A stretch of DNA of 64,000 nt, taken from positions 3,488,737 to 3,552,736 of the forward strand of contig NZ_JAMXLB010000001.1 in assembly GCF_024054195.1 (NCBI RefSeq), read 5' to 3'. Positions 45,297 through 53,060 of this stretch are shown here, piece by piece (positions within the stretch are counted from its first letter, which is position 1; the number at the start of each line of letters is the position of its first letter). The notes beneath the pieces were generated by a model that saw only the letters and a program-made list of their open reading frames with translations, was not told the DNA's origin and did not search any database. The translations under genes were made by a program, and so were the position numbers. Source of the DNA: Flavobacterium sp. NRK F7. Its GTDB lineage: Bacteria > Bacteroidota > Bacteroidia > Flavobacteriales > Flavobacteriaceae.

Positions 45297-45944
45297 TTAC
45301 TTTTTTGAATTACAAAAATGAGAAATTAACAAAAAAAACAACATCCCTAAGATAGGAGCTAAAAAATAGATCCATAAAAAATCGGTTGTACCAGAAATAA
45401 TAGACGGGCCAAAACTTCTTGCTGGATTCATAGAAGCCCCACAAATAGGACCCGCCAACCAGGCTTCTAAAAAAACAGTAAATCCAATTAAAAAGGGCGC
45501 CCATTTTTTTAAAGATAAAACAGCATTAGACACCACAATAACTCCCATTAAAATAAAGCTTAGACCCAATTCAAGAAAAAAAGATTCCCAAACACTTCCA
45601 CTTGGGATGGTATTTCCTAATTTTTGATTGGATGGAAAAATATAATGAAGCAACAAACTAGCTAATACTGCTCCTAACAATTGAAAAAAAATATAAAATA
45701 ACGCTTTTTTAATTTCTATTGTTTTATTAAAACAGAACGTTATTGTTACAGCAGGATTAATATGGCAATCCGAAAACTTGCCTAAAAACTGAACCAAAAG
45801 CCAAACGGTTATACCAAAAACGACACCGATACCAAAAGCCTGAAGAATACCATTATATTCTTCACTAATAATGATAGCACCAGTTCCAAAAAAAACCAAT
45901 AAAAATGTACCCAAAAACTCAGCCCAATAATGTTTATTTTCCAT
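45297..45944 (-). CDS. aquaporin-family channel of the ars operon
   Basis: A roughly 215-residue MIP channel with six membrane helices and both NPA loops: HINPAVTITF and ASMNPARSFGPSI. Its start overlaps the end of the arsC-like gene by 11 bp. In Sinorhizobium the similar AqpS lets arsenite leave by diffusion after arsenate reduction, replacing an ArsB or Acr3 pump; the same job is likely here. The ATG at 45944 (MENKHYW) is chosen over one at 45965. Confidence 0.88.
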   Translation of the reverse strand: MENKHYWAEFLGTFLLVFFGTGAIIISEEYNGILQAFGIGVVFGITVWLLVQFLGKFSDCHINPAVTITFCFNKTIEIKKALFYIFFQLLGAVLASLLLHYIFPSNQKLGNTIPSGSVWESFFLELGLSFILMGVIVVSNAVLSLKKWAPFLIGFTVFLEAWLAGPICGASMNPARSFGPSIISGTTDFLWIYFLAPILGMLFFLLISHFCNSKK

Positions 45945-46551
45945 TTTGAATCTTTGAAAACACATACGCCATTTCAGTTGCTATTTCAATACTTTTGTCC
46001 CAATACCCCTGTTCCATTTTGTCTGTATTATCAATTTTTTTAGGATCTTCATATTGAACAAAAAAGCGTTTTTCAGCACCCGACACAAAAGGACAAGCCT
46101 CATTAGCAGAAGAACATGTCATGATAGCCGCGAAATTTGAAATGGGATTGAATGTATGTTGTAAGGTTTTTGAAAAAGCAATAACAGCTGGTTCATTAAC
46201 ATCAAATTTTATGGCATAAATAGGATTTGTTCCTTCCTCTAGTTTTTCATATTCAAAACCTTGTTTTTTAAGCGTTTCTGCCACCATATAGAACAATGCC
46301 GTAGCTTCTGTACCAGCAGAATAACAAGTGACATTAGGTATTTCATAATAAAAAGCCATAGTTTGTGCCCAAATTTGAGACAAGTGACTTCTACGTGAAT
46401 TATGAGTACAGATAAAATTAAGTCTAATTTTTTCCTGATGATTCACTTTCTCTTGAATATAATCAATCAAAGGCTGCAACACTTCTTTTCGATCCTTTGA
46501 AAGCACATCAACCATTATAGTACTTATTGTTTTTTCTAATTTATCAAACAT
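45934..46551 (-). CDS. arsC: arsenate reductase, LMW protein-tyrosine-phosphatase type
   Basis: A 205-residue protein with the CX5R phosphatase loop FICTHNSRRSHLSQIW near 47-62, followed by CYSAGTEATA and, near the C-terminus, CSSANEACPFVSGA, which contains further cysteines. These fit thioredoxin-type ArsC, in which three cysteines reduce arsenate to arsenite. Longer than the classical 130-residue ArsC by an N-terminal helical region, as is usual for Bacteroidota proteins of this kind. Directly upstream of the aquaporin in the ars operon. Confidence 0.88.
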   Translation of the reverse strand: MFDKLEKTISTIMVDVLSKDRKEVLQPLIDYIQEKVNHQEKIRLNFICTHNSRRSHLSQIWAQTMAFYYEIPNVTCYSAGTEATALFYMVAETLKKQGFEYEKLEEGTNPIYAIKFDVNEPAVIAFSKTLQHTFNPISNFAAIMTCSSANEACPFVSGAEKRFFVQYEDPKKIDNTDKMEQGYWDKSIEIATEMAYVFSKIQNGK

Positions 46552-46563
46552 ATTTTTTTTAAT

Positions 46564-46702
46564 TAGCCCAGACTGGAGTAACTATCCTTTTGCAGTTGAA
46601 AACGTAATTTTATCTTTTTTAAAAAGCTTCTGTTGTCGCTTTTTAAAAAAGATAAAAATAGTTTGAAACCAGAAAGATAGTACAAAAGGCTGGATGAGCT
46701 AC
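46564..46702 (+). repeat. structured intergenic repeat element, copy B, inside the ars operon
   Basis: A 139-bp element between DUF6428 and arsC. It begins TAGCCCAGACTGGA, contains ATCCTTTT, and ends GGCTGGATGAGCTAC, matching the ends of copy A at 2964-3110. The core is a perfect 20-bp stem (46608-46627 with 46638-46657, ending in AAAAAGC/GCTTTTT) with a 10-nt loop. The operon transcript runs through it on the minus strand. Confidence 0.65.
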
Positions 46703-46708
46703 TTATAC

Positions 46709-47182
46709 TTAACAACAACCCGAACCAGGAGCACAGGAATTTTCTTTTGCTTTCCATTCTCCTAATTTTACTTTCGTTTTTTTCTGTGGAATTCCACAAG
46801 AGTCACTTGCTAAACAAGTGGTCAACTTAGAGGTTAACAAGAAGTTTTTTCCATCAAAATCTAGGTTAAATTTCCCAATAGTATCTGGCATTTGATATTC
46901 TACTTCAATTTCTAAATCTTCCATACCAATTATTTTTTCTGATAATTCTATGATATGAATCAACTTTTCAGGATGCAAACGATGATCATAATCATTCGCT
47001 TCCCATAATTGGAAATTTACTACCTCTTCTTTTCGAACCGTTCCCCCACAATCGATAAAATGTTTCGATACTTTACCCACTTCCGTAACATGAAAATGAG
47101 AAGGCACTAATTGACCATTGGGTAATTGAAAAGCTATAACAGATAAGTCTTTTAAAGCATTTTTTATTTCGGATAATTTCAT
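46709..47182 (-). CDS. DUF6428 family protein of the ars operon
   Basis: A 157-residue cytoplasmic protein regularly found in Bacteroidota arsenic operons, usually right after arsR. It has SHFHVTEVGKVSKHFIDCGG in the N-terminal half and a cysteine-rich C-terminus (TTCLASDSCGI, then NSCAPGSGCC), which could bind arsenite or another soft metal. The function is not established. It lies 25 bp after arsR, so the two are co-transcribed. Confidence 0.82.
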   Translation of the reverse strand: MKLSEIKNALKDLSVIAFQLPNGQLVPSHFHVTEVGKVSKHFIDCGGTVRKEEVVNFQLWEANDYDHRLHPEKLIHIIELSEKIIGMEDLEIEVEYQMPDTIGKFNLDFDGKNFLLTSKLTTCLASDSCGIPQKKTKVKLGEWKAKENSCAPGSGCC

Positions 47183-47207
47183 AAAAATGTTGTTTAATTA
47201 ATATTTT

Positions 47208-47531
47208 TTAGCAGCATTTATTTTGCAACTGATTGGTAAGTCCTTTAAAGTAGACTTCAATCATTTTTAATGTATCTGGATTTAAGCAATAACAAATGGC
47301 CGTACCTTCTATTGTTCCTTTTATAATGTTGGCATTTTTCAATTCTTTTAGATGTTGCGAAACAGTGGGTTGAGCCAAAGGCAATTCGTTCACAATATCG
47401 CCACAAATACAAGTATCTACCTGTAACAAATACTGAATAATTGCAATCCTTGCTGGATGTGACATCGCTTTAAAAAGCGAAGCCAATTGATTTTGCTGTT
47501 CGGTAAAAAATTCTGATTTAGAAACTCCCAT
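47208..47531 (-). CDS. arsR: ArsR/SmtB-family repressor
   Basis: A 107-residue winged-helix repressor. SHPARIAIIQYLLQVDTCICGDIVNELPLAQPTVSQHLKELK has the metalloid-type cysteines (CIC) in the region of helices 3-4, as in ArsR repressors that release DNA when As(III) binds. The C-terminus ends in a Cys-Cys pair. First gene of a four-gene operon (arsR, DUF6428, arsC, aquaporin). A strong inverted repeat at 47583-47622 upstream is its likely operator. Confidence 0.9.
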   Translation of the reverse strand: MGVSKSEFFTEQQNQLASLFKAMSHPARIAIIQYLLQVDTCICGDIVNELPLAQPTVSQHLKELKNANIIKGTIEGTAICYCLNPDTLKMIEVYFKGLTNQLQNKCC

Positions 47532-47582
47532 GAGTATTTAAATTTATTTGTTTGGTATAATTTAAAAACGATTCTCGATACA

Positions 47583-47622
47583 ATTTTATAAAGTAAAAAT
47601 TAGCATTTTAACTTTATAAAAT
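47583..47622. promoter_or_regulatory. inverted repeat upstream of arsR, candidate operator
   Basis: ATTTTATAAAGT at 47583-47594 and ACTTTATAAAAT at 47611-47622 form a perfect 12-bp inverted repeat, extending inward to 16 bp with one bulge. It lies 51 bp before the arsR start. A second, looser inverted repeat (TTATTATAT at 47656-47664 with ATATAATAA at 47677-47685) lies further upstream. The remaining spacer up to 47813 is AT-rich and featureless. Confidence 0.5.
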
Positions 47623-47813
47623 CACTCGAATTGACGTTTTCATAATTATTATCAATTATTATATTACAATATTACGATATAATAATATATGAAACAAAAA
47701 ATATATAAATTTTAACATCTAAGATACATAATTACAAGGAGTTGTTACATGCATAGGCAGGTTTTGAAAAACAATACTCTAATTTTACTATTCAAACATT
47801 TAAAACAAAAAAT

Positions 47814-48719
47814 ATGAAAAAATTAAGCCTTTGTATTAGCAGCTTATTTTGCTTGCTAACACTATCTTGTCAAGATGATTTCAAGGAAATTGAAACTACA
47901 CAAAAAGAAGCAAAGAAAGCTACATTAGAAGAAAGACCGTCAGCATGTCCATCGTTATTTGCATTAGTATTACCCGCAAATGGAACTGGCAGTCCCATTT
48001 TGCCAAACATCCAATCATTTATTTTTAAAATAGATTTAGGCACAAGTCCTGTAGGTTACACATTTGTCTCTCAGATAAAAATCGGAGGAACACCTGTAAC
48101 TTGTGTCACAGGAATTACAGATATGACTGGCACAACCGATTTTGCTTGGGCAGTAACAGGAATCAATTCCAATTTCCCCAAAAAATTATTAAAGGTTCAT
48201 ATACCTACAGGTAATTCAAGCATCGTTTACACTACCACCGACTACCTTCAAGATATTGAAAATTTGGATGCAACGACTTTAGTAGGTATAAAAGAAGATA
48301 GCTCCCAAATCTTAAAATTAGACCTATCCTCAGGTGCCTGCTCCCCTTTTGCTCCAAGTGGATTTCCTTCTCAATACAATGGTTTAACCATTGCTAGAGG
48401 AAAATTGTATGCTATATCTGGAAATACTAGTTTTATTTGCCCAACCAGAAGAGGCGATATTTTTGAATACGAATTAACTGGAGGTGACTACATAAACAAA
48501 TATTCTTATAAATCTTCTGTAGCCAGTTACACTATGAAAGAATTGGGACTTCATTTTGATTTTTGCTACGGTAAAGGATGTGTTGTAGGCAGTGCTCAAG
48601 CTATTTTATCTAACAATACTAACATAAAACCCTGCATAACTCCTTATCCTAGCTTTTTATTAAACACGGTTACCACGCATCAAAATTATCATGGCATTTA
48701 TGATTTTATGACCAAATAA
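47814..48719 (+). CDS. lipoprotein of unknown function, possible beta-propeller
   Basis: A 301-residue protein with a lipoprotein signal (SSLFCLLTLSCQDD). The mature part has cysteines and repeating 40-50-residue beta units with phrases such as FIFKIDLG, KKLLKVHIPTGNSS, SQILKLDLSSGACSPF and GDIFEYELTGGDY, a rhythm like a beta-propeller. I recognise no family. It is probably exported to the outer membrane. It stands divergent to the ars operon, so the 282-bp spacer may hold two promoters. Confidence 0.7.
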   Translation: MKKLSLCISSLFCLLTLSCQDDFKEIETTQKEAKKATLEERPSACPSLFALVLPANGTGSPILPNIQSFIFKIDLGTSPVGYTFVSQIKIGGTPVTCVTGITDMTGTTDFAWAVTGINSNFPKKLLKVHIPTGNSSIVYTTTDYLQDIENLDATTLVGIKEDSSQILKLDLSSGACSPFAPSGFPSQYNGLTIARGKLYAISGNTSFICPTRRGDIFEYELTGGDYINKYSYKSSVASYTMKELGLHFDFCYGKGCVVGSAQAILSNNTNIKPCITPYPSFLLNTVTTHQNYHGIYDFMTK

Positions 48720-48729
48720 TAGCCATAAA

Positions 48730-48759
48730 AAAACTCCCAATTATTCAATTGGGAGTTTT
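48730..48759. terminator. bidirectional terminator
   Basis: The 13-bp perfect stem AAAACTCCCAATT/AATTGGGAGTTTT with a 4-nt loop lies between the lipoprotein gene (+) and rpsA (-). Confidence 0.85.
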
Positions 48760-48784
48760 AATTATTAGCAAGAAAAATGAATTA

Positions 48785-50551
48785 TTATTTTTCTCCTTTT
48801 TCCATTTTAGCTTTTAATTCAGCTAATGCATCAATATCACCTAAAGTTGATTTCTCAACGTTATTTGATGAAGAAACATTAGTTTCAACAGCTTTAGCCG
48901 CTTTTTCTTCTTCTTCACGGAAGATAGCTGTATGAGAAGCTACTACTCTTTTGAATTCTTTATTGAACTCAATTACTTTAAAGTCAGCAGTATCTCCTTT
49001 TTTCAATTTTTTTCCATCTTCTTTCTCTAAATGACGAGTTGGAATGAAAGCCACTACATCATCACCGAAATCTACAGTTGCACCTTTGTCAACGATTTCT
49101 CCGATAGTTCCATTATGAACTGTACCTACAGCGTAAGCATCTTCGTGTTTATCCCATGGATTTTCAGTAGTTTGTTTGTGACCTAAAGATAATTTACGTC
49201 CTTCAACATCCAACTCTAAAACAACCACTTCCATTTTGTCACCTACGTTTACAAATTCAGATGGGTGTTTAATTTTCTTAGTCCAAGATAAATCAGAGAT
49301 ATATACTAAACCATCAATTCCTTCTTCTAACTCTACGAAAATACCAAAGTTTGTGAAGTTTCTAACGATACCTGTATGTTTAGAACCTACTGGGTATTTA
49401 GCAGTGATATCAGTCCAAGGATCTTGCGTCATTTGTTTGATACCTAAAGACATTTTTCTTTCTTCTCTATCTAAAGTTAAGATAACTGCTTCTACTTCAT
49501 CACCAATTTTCATGAAATCTTGTGCACTTCTTAAGTGAGTTGACCAAGACATTTCAGAAACGTGGATTAAACCTTCAACACCTTCAGCTACTTCAATGAA
49601 AGCACCGTAATCAGCTAAAACAACAACTTTACCTTTAACTTTATCACCAACATTTAAATCAGCACTTAAAGCATCCCAAGGGTGCGCGTTTAATTGTTTT
49701 AAACCTAATTGAATTCTTGTTTTCTCATCATCGAAATCAAGGATTACAACGTTTAATTTTTGATCTAACTCAAGAACTTCGCTTGGGTGATTGATTCTAG
49801 ACCAAGATAAGTCGGTAATATGGATTAATCCGTCTACACCACCTAAGTCAATGAACACACCGTAAGAAGTAATGTTTTTAACCACACCTTCTAAAACTTG
49901 TCCTTTTTCTAATTGACCAATAATTTCTTTCTTTTGCTCTTCGATATCTGCCTCGATAAGCGCTTTGTGAGAAACAACTACATTTTTGAACTCATGGTTA
50001 ATTTTTACCACTTTGAATTCCATAGTTTTGTTCACATACTGATCGTAATCACGGATTGGTTTTACGTCAATTTGAGAACCTGGTAAGAATGCTTCAATTC
50101 CGAAAACATCTACAATCATACCACCTTTAGTTCTGCATTTTACAAAACCATTCACGATTTCTCCAGACTCATGAGCAGCAATAACTCTATCCCAAGCTTT
50201 GATAGTTCTTGCTTTTCTGTGAGACAATACTAATTGACCTGTTTTATCCTCACGAATATCAATAAGCACTTCTACTTTATCACCAACTTTTAAGTTAGGA
50301 TTGTAACGAAATTCGTTTAAAGAGATAACACCTTCAGATTTAGCATTGATATCAACAATAGCGTCTCTATCAGTAATTCTAACTACAGTACCTACTACTA
50401 CTTCCTCATCCTTAGTATCGATAAAAGTTTTAGATACTAGGTCTTCAAATTCTTGTAAGTTTTTCTCATCTACTACATCAATACCTTCTTGGTAGTTGTG
50501 CCAGTTAAAATTTGCTAAAAACTCTTCTTGTGTTTTGTTAATTTCAGACAT
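48785..50551 (-). CDS. rpsA: 30S ribosomal protein S1
   Basis: A 588-residue bS1 with about six S1 OB-fold repeats: GTVVRITDRDAIVDINAKSEG, GFVKCRTKGGMIVDVFG, GVVKNITSYGVFIDLGGVDGLIH, GKVVVLADYGAFIEVAEGVEGLIH, GIVRNFTNFGIFVELEEGIDGLVY and GTIGEIVDKGATVDFG. It binds mRNA for initiation. In Bacteroidota S1 is important because most messages lack a strong SD. A good promoter lies 122-152 bp upstream, giving a long leader. Confidence 0.97.
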   Translation of the reverse strand: MSEINKTQEEFLANFNWHNYQEGIDVVDEKNLQEFEDLVSKTFIDTKDEEVVVGTVVRITDRDAIVDINAKSEGVISLNEFRYNPNLKVGDKVEVLIDIREDKTGQLVLSHRKARTIKAWDRVIAAHESGEIVNGFVKCRTKGGMIVDVFGIEAFLPGSQIDVKPIRDYDQYVNKTMEFKVVKINHEFKNVVVSHKALIEADIEEQKKEIIGQLEKGQVLEGVVKNITSYGVFIDLGGVDGLIHITDLSWSRINHPSEVLELDQKLNVVILDFDDEKTRIQLGLKQLNAHPWDALSADLNVGDKVKGKVVVLADYGAFIEVAEGVEGLIHVSEMSWSTHLRSAQDFMKIGDEVEAVILTLDREERKMSLGIKQMTQDPWTDITAKYPVGSKHTGIVRNFTNFGIFVELEEGIDGLVYISDLSWTKKIKHPSEFVNVGDKMEVVVLELDVEGRKLSLGHKQTTENPWDKHEDAYAVGTVHNGTIGEIVDKGATVDFGDDVVAFIPTRHLEKEDGKKLKKGDTADFKVIEFNKEFKRVVASHTAIFREEEEKAAKAVETNVSSSNNVEKSTLGDIDALAELKAKMEKGEK

Positions 50552-50586
50552 ATGCTGATTTAAAAATTTGTATGTTGTGCTCTTAT

Positions 50587-50653
50587 GGGTTTTTTATACA
50601 GATTAAAAACAACAACAGTGTTTGTATAAATTATTGATTCCTAATGAAAACCC
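50587..50653 (-). promoter_or_regulatory. candidate rpsA leader RNA structure
   Basis: On the rpsA transcript, GGGTTTT (50647-50653) pairs with AAAACCC (50587-50593), and inside it TATACA (50623-50628) pairs with TGTATA (50595-50600). Two nested stems thus close a long leader between the promoter at 50673-50703 and the start at 50551. Confidence 0.4.
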
Positions 50654-50672
50654 AATTCTGTCAAAAGGTGTG

Positions 50673-50703
50673 CAAAATTACAAATAATTTATTAATTAAC
50701 AAA
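50673..50703 (-). promoter_or_regulatory. promoter of rpsA
   Basis: Read on the minus strand: TTTG (50703-50700), a 19-bp spacer and TAATTTTG (50680-50673). It is an exact consensus arrangement. Confidence 0.65.
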
Positions 50704-50808
50704 CATTTAGAATAAGAAAAACACAGGTGATTGATATGAAAAAATTATTTCATAGGAAACCAATAAAAAATATAGGATAAAAATGTATTTTTATATGTAA
50801 AAAATCAT

Positions 50809-51204
50809 ATGCATCAACATATTGCTCATGTTACATTAGTCGTAAAGGATTACGATGAAGCGCTTGCTTTTTACACAAAAAAGCTACATTTTGAAGTTAT
50901 ACAAGATAGCTATATCAGTCCAGAAAAAAGATGGGTTCTTGTAGCTCCAAAAAATAGTAAGAACTGCTGTCTTTTACTTGCTAAAGCAGCCAATGAAACG
51001 CAAAAGCAATACATCGGTAACCAAACAGGTGGTCGTGTATTTTTATTTTTGTATACCAATACCTTTTGGAAGGATTACCAACAAATGAAAGCCAATGAAA
51101 TTCATTTTTTAGAAGAACCCAGAGAAGAACCATACGGAACTGTTGTAGTTTTCGAAGATTTATATGGCAATAAATGGGATTTGATTGAACCAAATTCTAT
51201 CTAA
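50809..51204 (+). CDS. VOC-superfamily glyoxalase-like protein
   Basis: A 131-residue protein with two beta-alpha-beta-beta-beta halves: HQHIAHVTLVVKDYDEALAFYTKKLHFEVI and GGRVFLFLYTNTFWKD, ending YGTVVVFEDLYGNKWDLIEP. The metal-ligand pattern fits a glyoxalase/dioxygenase or a resistance protein of this superfamily; the substrate cannot be assigned. Its end overlaps the end of cmk by 4 bp on the opposite strand, so the two genes converge without a terminator. Confidence 0.87.
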   Translation: MHQHIAHVTLVVKDYDEALAFYTKKLHFEVIQDSYISPEKRWVLVAPKNSKNCCLLLAKAANETQKQYIGNQTGGRVFLFLYTNTFWKDYQQMKANEIHFLEEPREEPYGTVVVFEDLYGNKWDLIEPNSI

Positions 51205-51890
51205 ACGGATAATTTTTCATTTACCAATCGCATCACTAATTCAAACTGTTCTTTTTTAGTCATAGCCGAGTTATCAATCTCAATAGCATCATTTGCTTTT
51301 ACTAATGGCGAATCTTCTCTATGTGTATCAATATAATCGCGTTGTTGCACATTTTGAAGCACTTCTTCAAAAGTAACGCTCTGCCCTTTTTCCAGCAACT
51401 CATCAAATCGCCTTTGTGCTCTTGTTTCGGCAGAAGCATTCATAAACAGTTTTAATTCTGCATCAGGAAATACTACCGTTCCAATATCCCTTCCATCCAT
51501 TACGATAGCTTTGTTTTTTCCCATCGCTTGTTGTTGTTCTACCAATTTAGCTCTAACTTGAGATATTTCAGCAATGCGACTTACATTTCTTGAAACTTCA
51601 ATAGTACGAATTGCCTGCTCTACATTTTCTCCATTCAAATACATTTCCGCAAAACCCAAAGCAGGATTAAATTGAAATTGCAATTGAATCTTTGATAATT
51701 GGGAAACCAAATTCTCTTTGTCTAGAAAATCTTCCGAAACCAAATTATTTAGCATGGCATAATACGTAACTGCTCTGTACATGGCACCAGTATCTACATA
51801 CACATATCCTAATTCTTTCGCCACTTGCTTTGCTAAAGTACTTTTTCCTGTAGACGAAAACCCATCAATTGCTATTGTAATTTTTTTCAA
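51201..51890 (-). CDS. cmk: (d)CMP kinase
   Basis: A 229-residue cytidylate kinase that phosphorylates CMP and dCMP. P-loop IDGFSSTGKSTLAKQ near 8-22, DTGAMYRAVTYYA, and VMDGRDIGTVVFPDAELKLFMNAS are typical. Normal length. It follows porQ by 30 bp on the same strand, an order seen in other flavobacteria. Confidence 0.97.
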   Translation of the reverse strand: MKKITIAIDGFSSTGKSTLAKQVAKELGYVYVDTGAMYRAVTYYAMLNNLVSEDFLDKENLVSQLSKIQLQFQFNPALGFAEMYLNGENVEQAIRTIEVSRNVSRIAEISQVRAKLVEQQQAMGKNKAIVMDGRDIGTVVFPDAELKLFMNASAETRAQRRFDELLEKGQSVTFEEVLQNVQQRDYIDTHREDSPLVKANDAIEIDNSAMTKKEQFELVMRLVNEKLSV

Positions 51891-51920
51891 AATGCTTTAT
51901 TTTTTTGTAACCAATATTTG

Positions 51921-52940
51921 TTATTCCAAATTTATCATTAAACCAAACAAGTTTGTACTGGCTGCTAATGTATATCTTGAATAAGAATAATCAAACTTTA
52001 TTTTGCCAAATCGCAAACCAAAACCAGCAGATATTCCAGCAAAACTACGTTGGTCCAAAATTTTCAATTCCTGACCTCTTCTAAAATTATATCCCAAACG
52101 AATATTAAATCCTTTCTCGGGAAATAATTCGGCACCCATAATCACATGTCGCAACGCATTATTAAAAAAGGATACTTTTTCTTCATTGGTTTCTCCATCC
52201 AAAGTAGTTTCTGCTCTATTTGGATTGGAAAATGCAATATTCCATTGTTGCAAATTTTCCAAAGTTAAATGCCAACGAATAGGTACATTCTCTAATAATT
52301 GCGAAATTCCAGCATCTATAGACAAGGGTAATTTTTCTCTTACATCTTGATACGGTGTAATTTGAAATCCTAAATTACGAACCGACAAACCATAATTGAT
52401 ATCGTTTTTCTCATCTACATATAAAAAACCTAAATCGGTAGCAACACCCCAAGAATTATACGACTCCAAAGTAGACGAAATTAACTTCACATTAGTACCA
52501 ACATACATAGTAGTCCAAGGAATATTATACGCATACCCTAAAGACAGAGCCGCTTCACTTCCTGTAAAATCAGAAGTAGTGTTTCCTAATTCATCTCTTC
52601 CTTCAAACGTTCCGTAGTTAATGTAATTAATTCCCGCATGAAAGGTTTGCACATGTTGGTCCCAAGTATACGCATAAGCAGCTGTTCCATACGAAACTTC
52701 CCCATAGTAATTTCCATAATTCACTGCCAAACGATTACTCATTTTTTGATTAATTGTAGCTGGATTATAAAACGCTTGATTTACATCAAAGTCTACAACT
52801 GTTACCGTTTTTCCTCCTAAAGCAGCTTGTCTTGGTGATTGGGCTAAGTTTAAAAATTGATATACATATTTACCTCCTATTTGTCCATAATGAACACTAG
52901 TGGCTAATAAGAAGAAAAGCAGTATTTTTTTTGAAACCAT
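51921..52940 (-). CDS. porQ: type IX secretion protein PorQ
   Basis: A 339-residue outer-membrane barrel protein with a signal peptide (KILLFFLLATSVHYGQ) and PorQ landmarks: YQFLNLAQSPRQAALGGKTVTV, NQAFYNPATIN, the repeated beta strands of an OmpP1/FadL-like barrel and a C-terminus ending in YSYSRYTLAAS. PorQ works with PorU and PorZ to attach T9SS cargo to the surface. It agrees with the T9SS sorting domain on the GH16 enzyme. Upstream of cmk in the same unit. Confidence 0.92.
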   Translation of the reverse strand: MVSKKILLFFLLATSVHYGQIGGKYVYQFLNLAQSPRQAALGGKTVTVVDFDVNQAFYNPATINQKMSNRLAVNYGNYYGEVSYGTAAYAYTWDQHVQTFHAGINYINYGTFEGRDELGNTTSDFTGSEAALSLGYAYNIPWTTMYVGTNVKLISSTLESYNSWGVATDLGFLYVDEKNDINYGLSVRNLGFQITPYQDVREKLPLSIDAGISQLLENVPIRWHLTLENLQQWNIAFSNPNRAETTLDGETNEEKVSFFNNALRHVIMGAELFPEKGFNIRLGYNFRRGQELKILDQRSFAGISAGFGLRFGKIKFDYSYSRYTLAASTNLFGLMINLE

Positions 52941-53007
52941 ACTTAATATGTATAAGCTATAAACGCTGTTGCGAATATAAAATTATATATAGATATAATA
53001 AAAATAA

Positions 53008-53034
53008 ATTCCGACTTATTTCTAAATCGGAATG
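53008..53034 (-). terminator. terminator after lon
   Basis: ATTCCGA/TCGGAAT stem, followed on the minus strand by an A/T-rich stretch with a T run. Confidence 0.5.
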
Positions 53035-53060
53035 CATTTCATTTTTATTTATACTGTGTA

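Noticed and set aside
45310..45504. Minus-strand frame inside the aquaporin gene
   Set aside because: It is a shadow of the channel coding frame, which has both NPA motifs intact.
46563..46799. Minus-strand 78-residue open frame
   Set aside because: It runs through the repeat element and overlaps the end of DUF6428 in another frame. The translation is serine- and leucine-rich without any family pattern.
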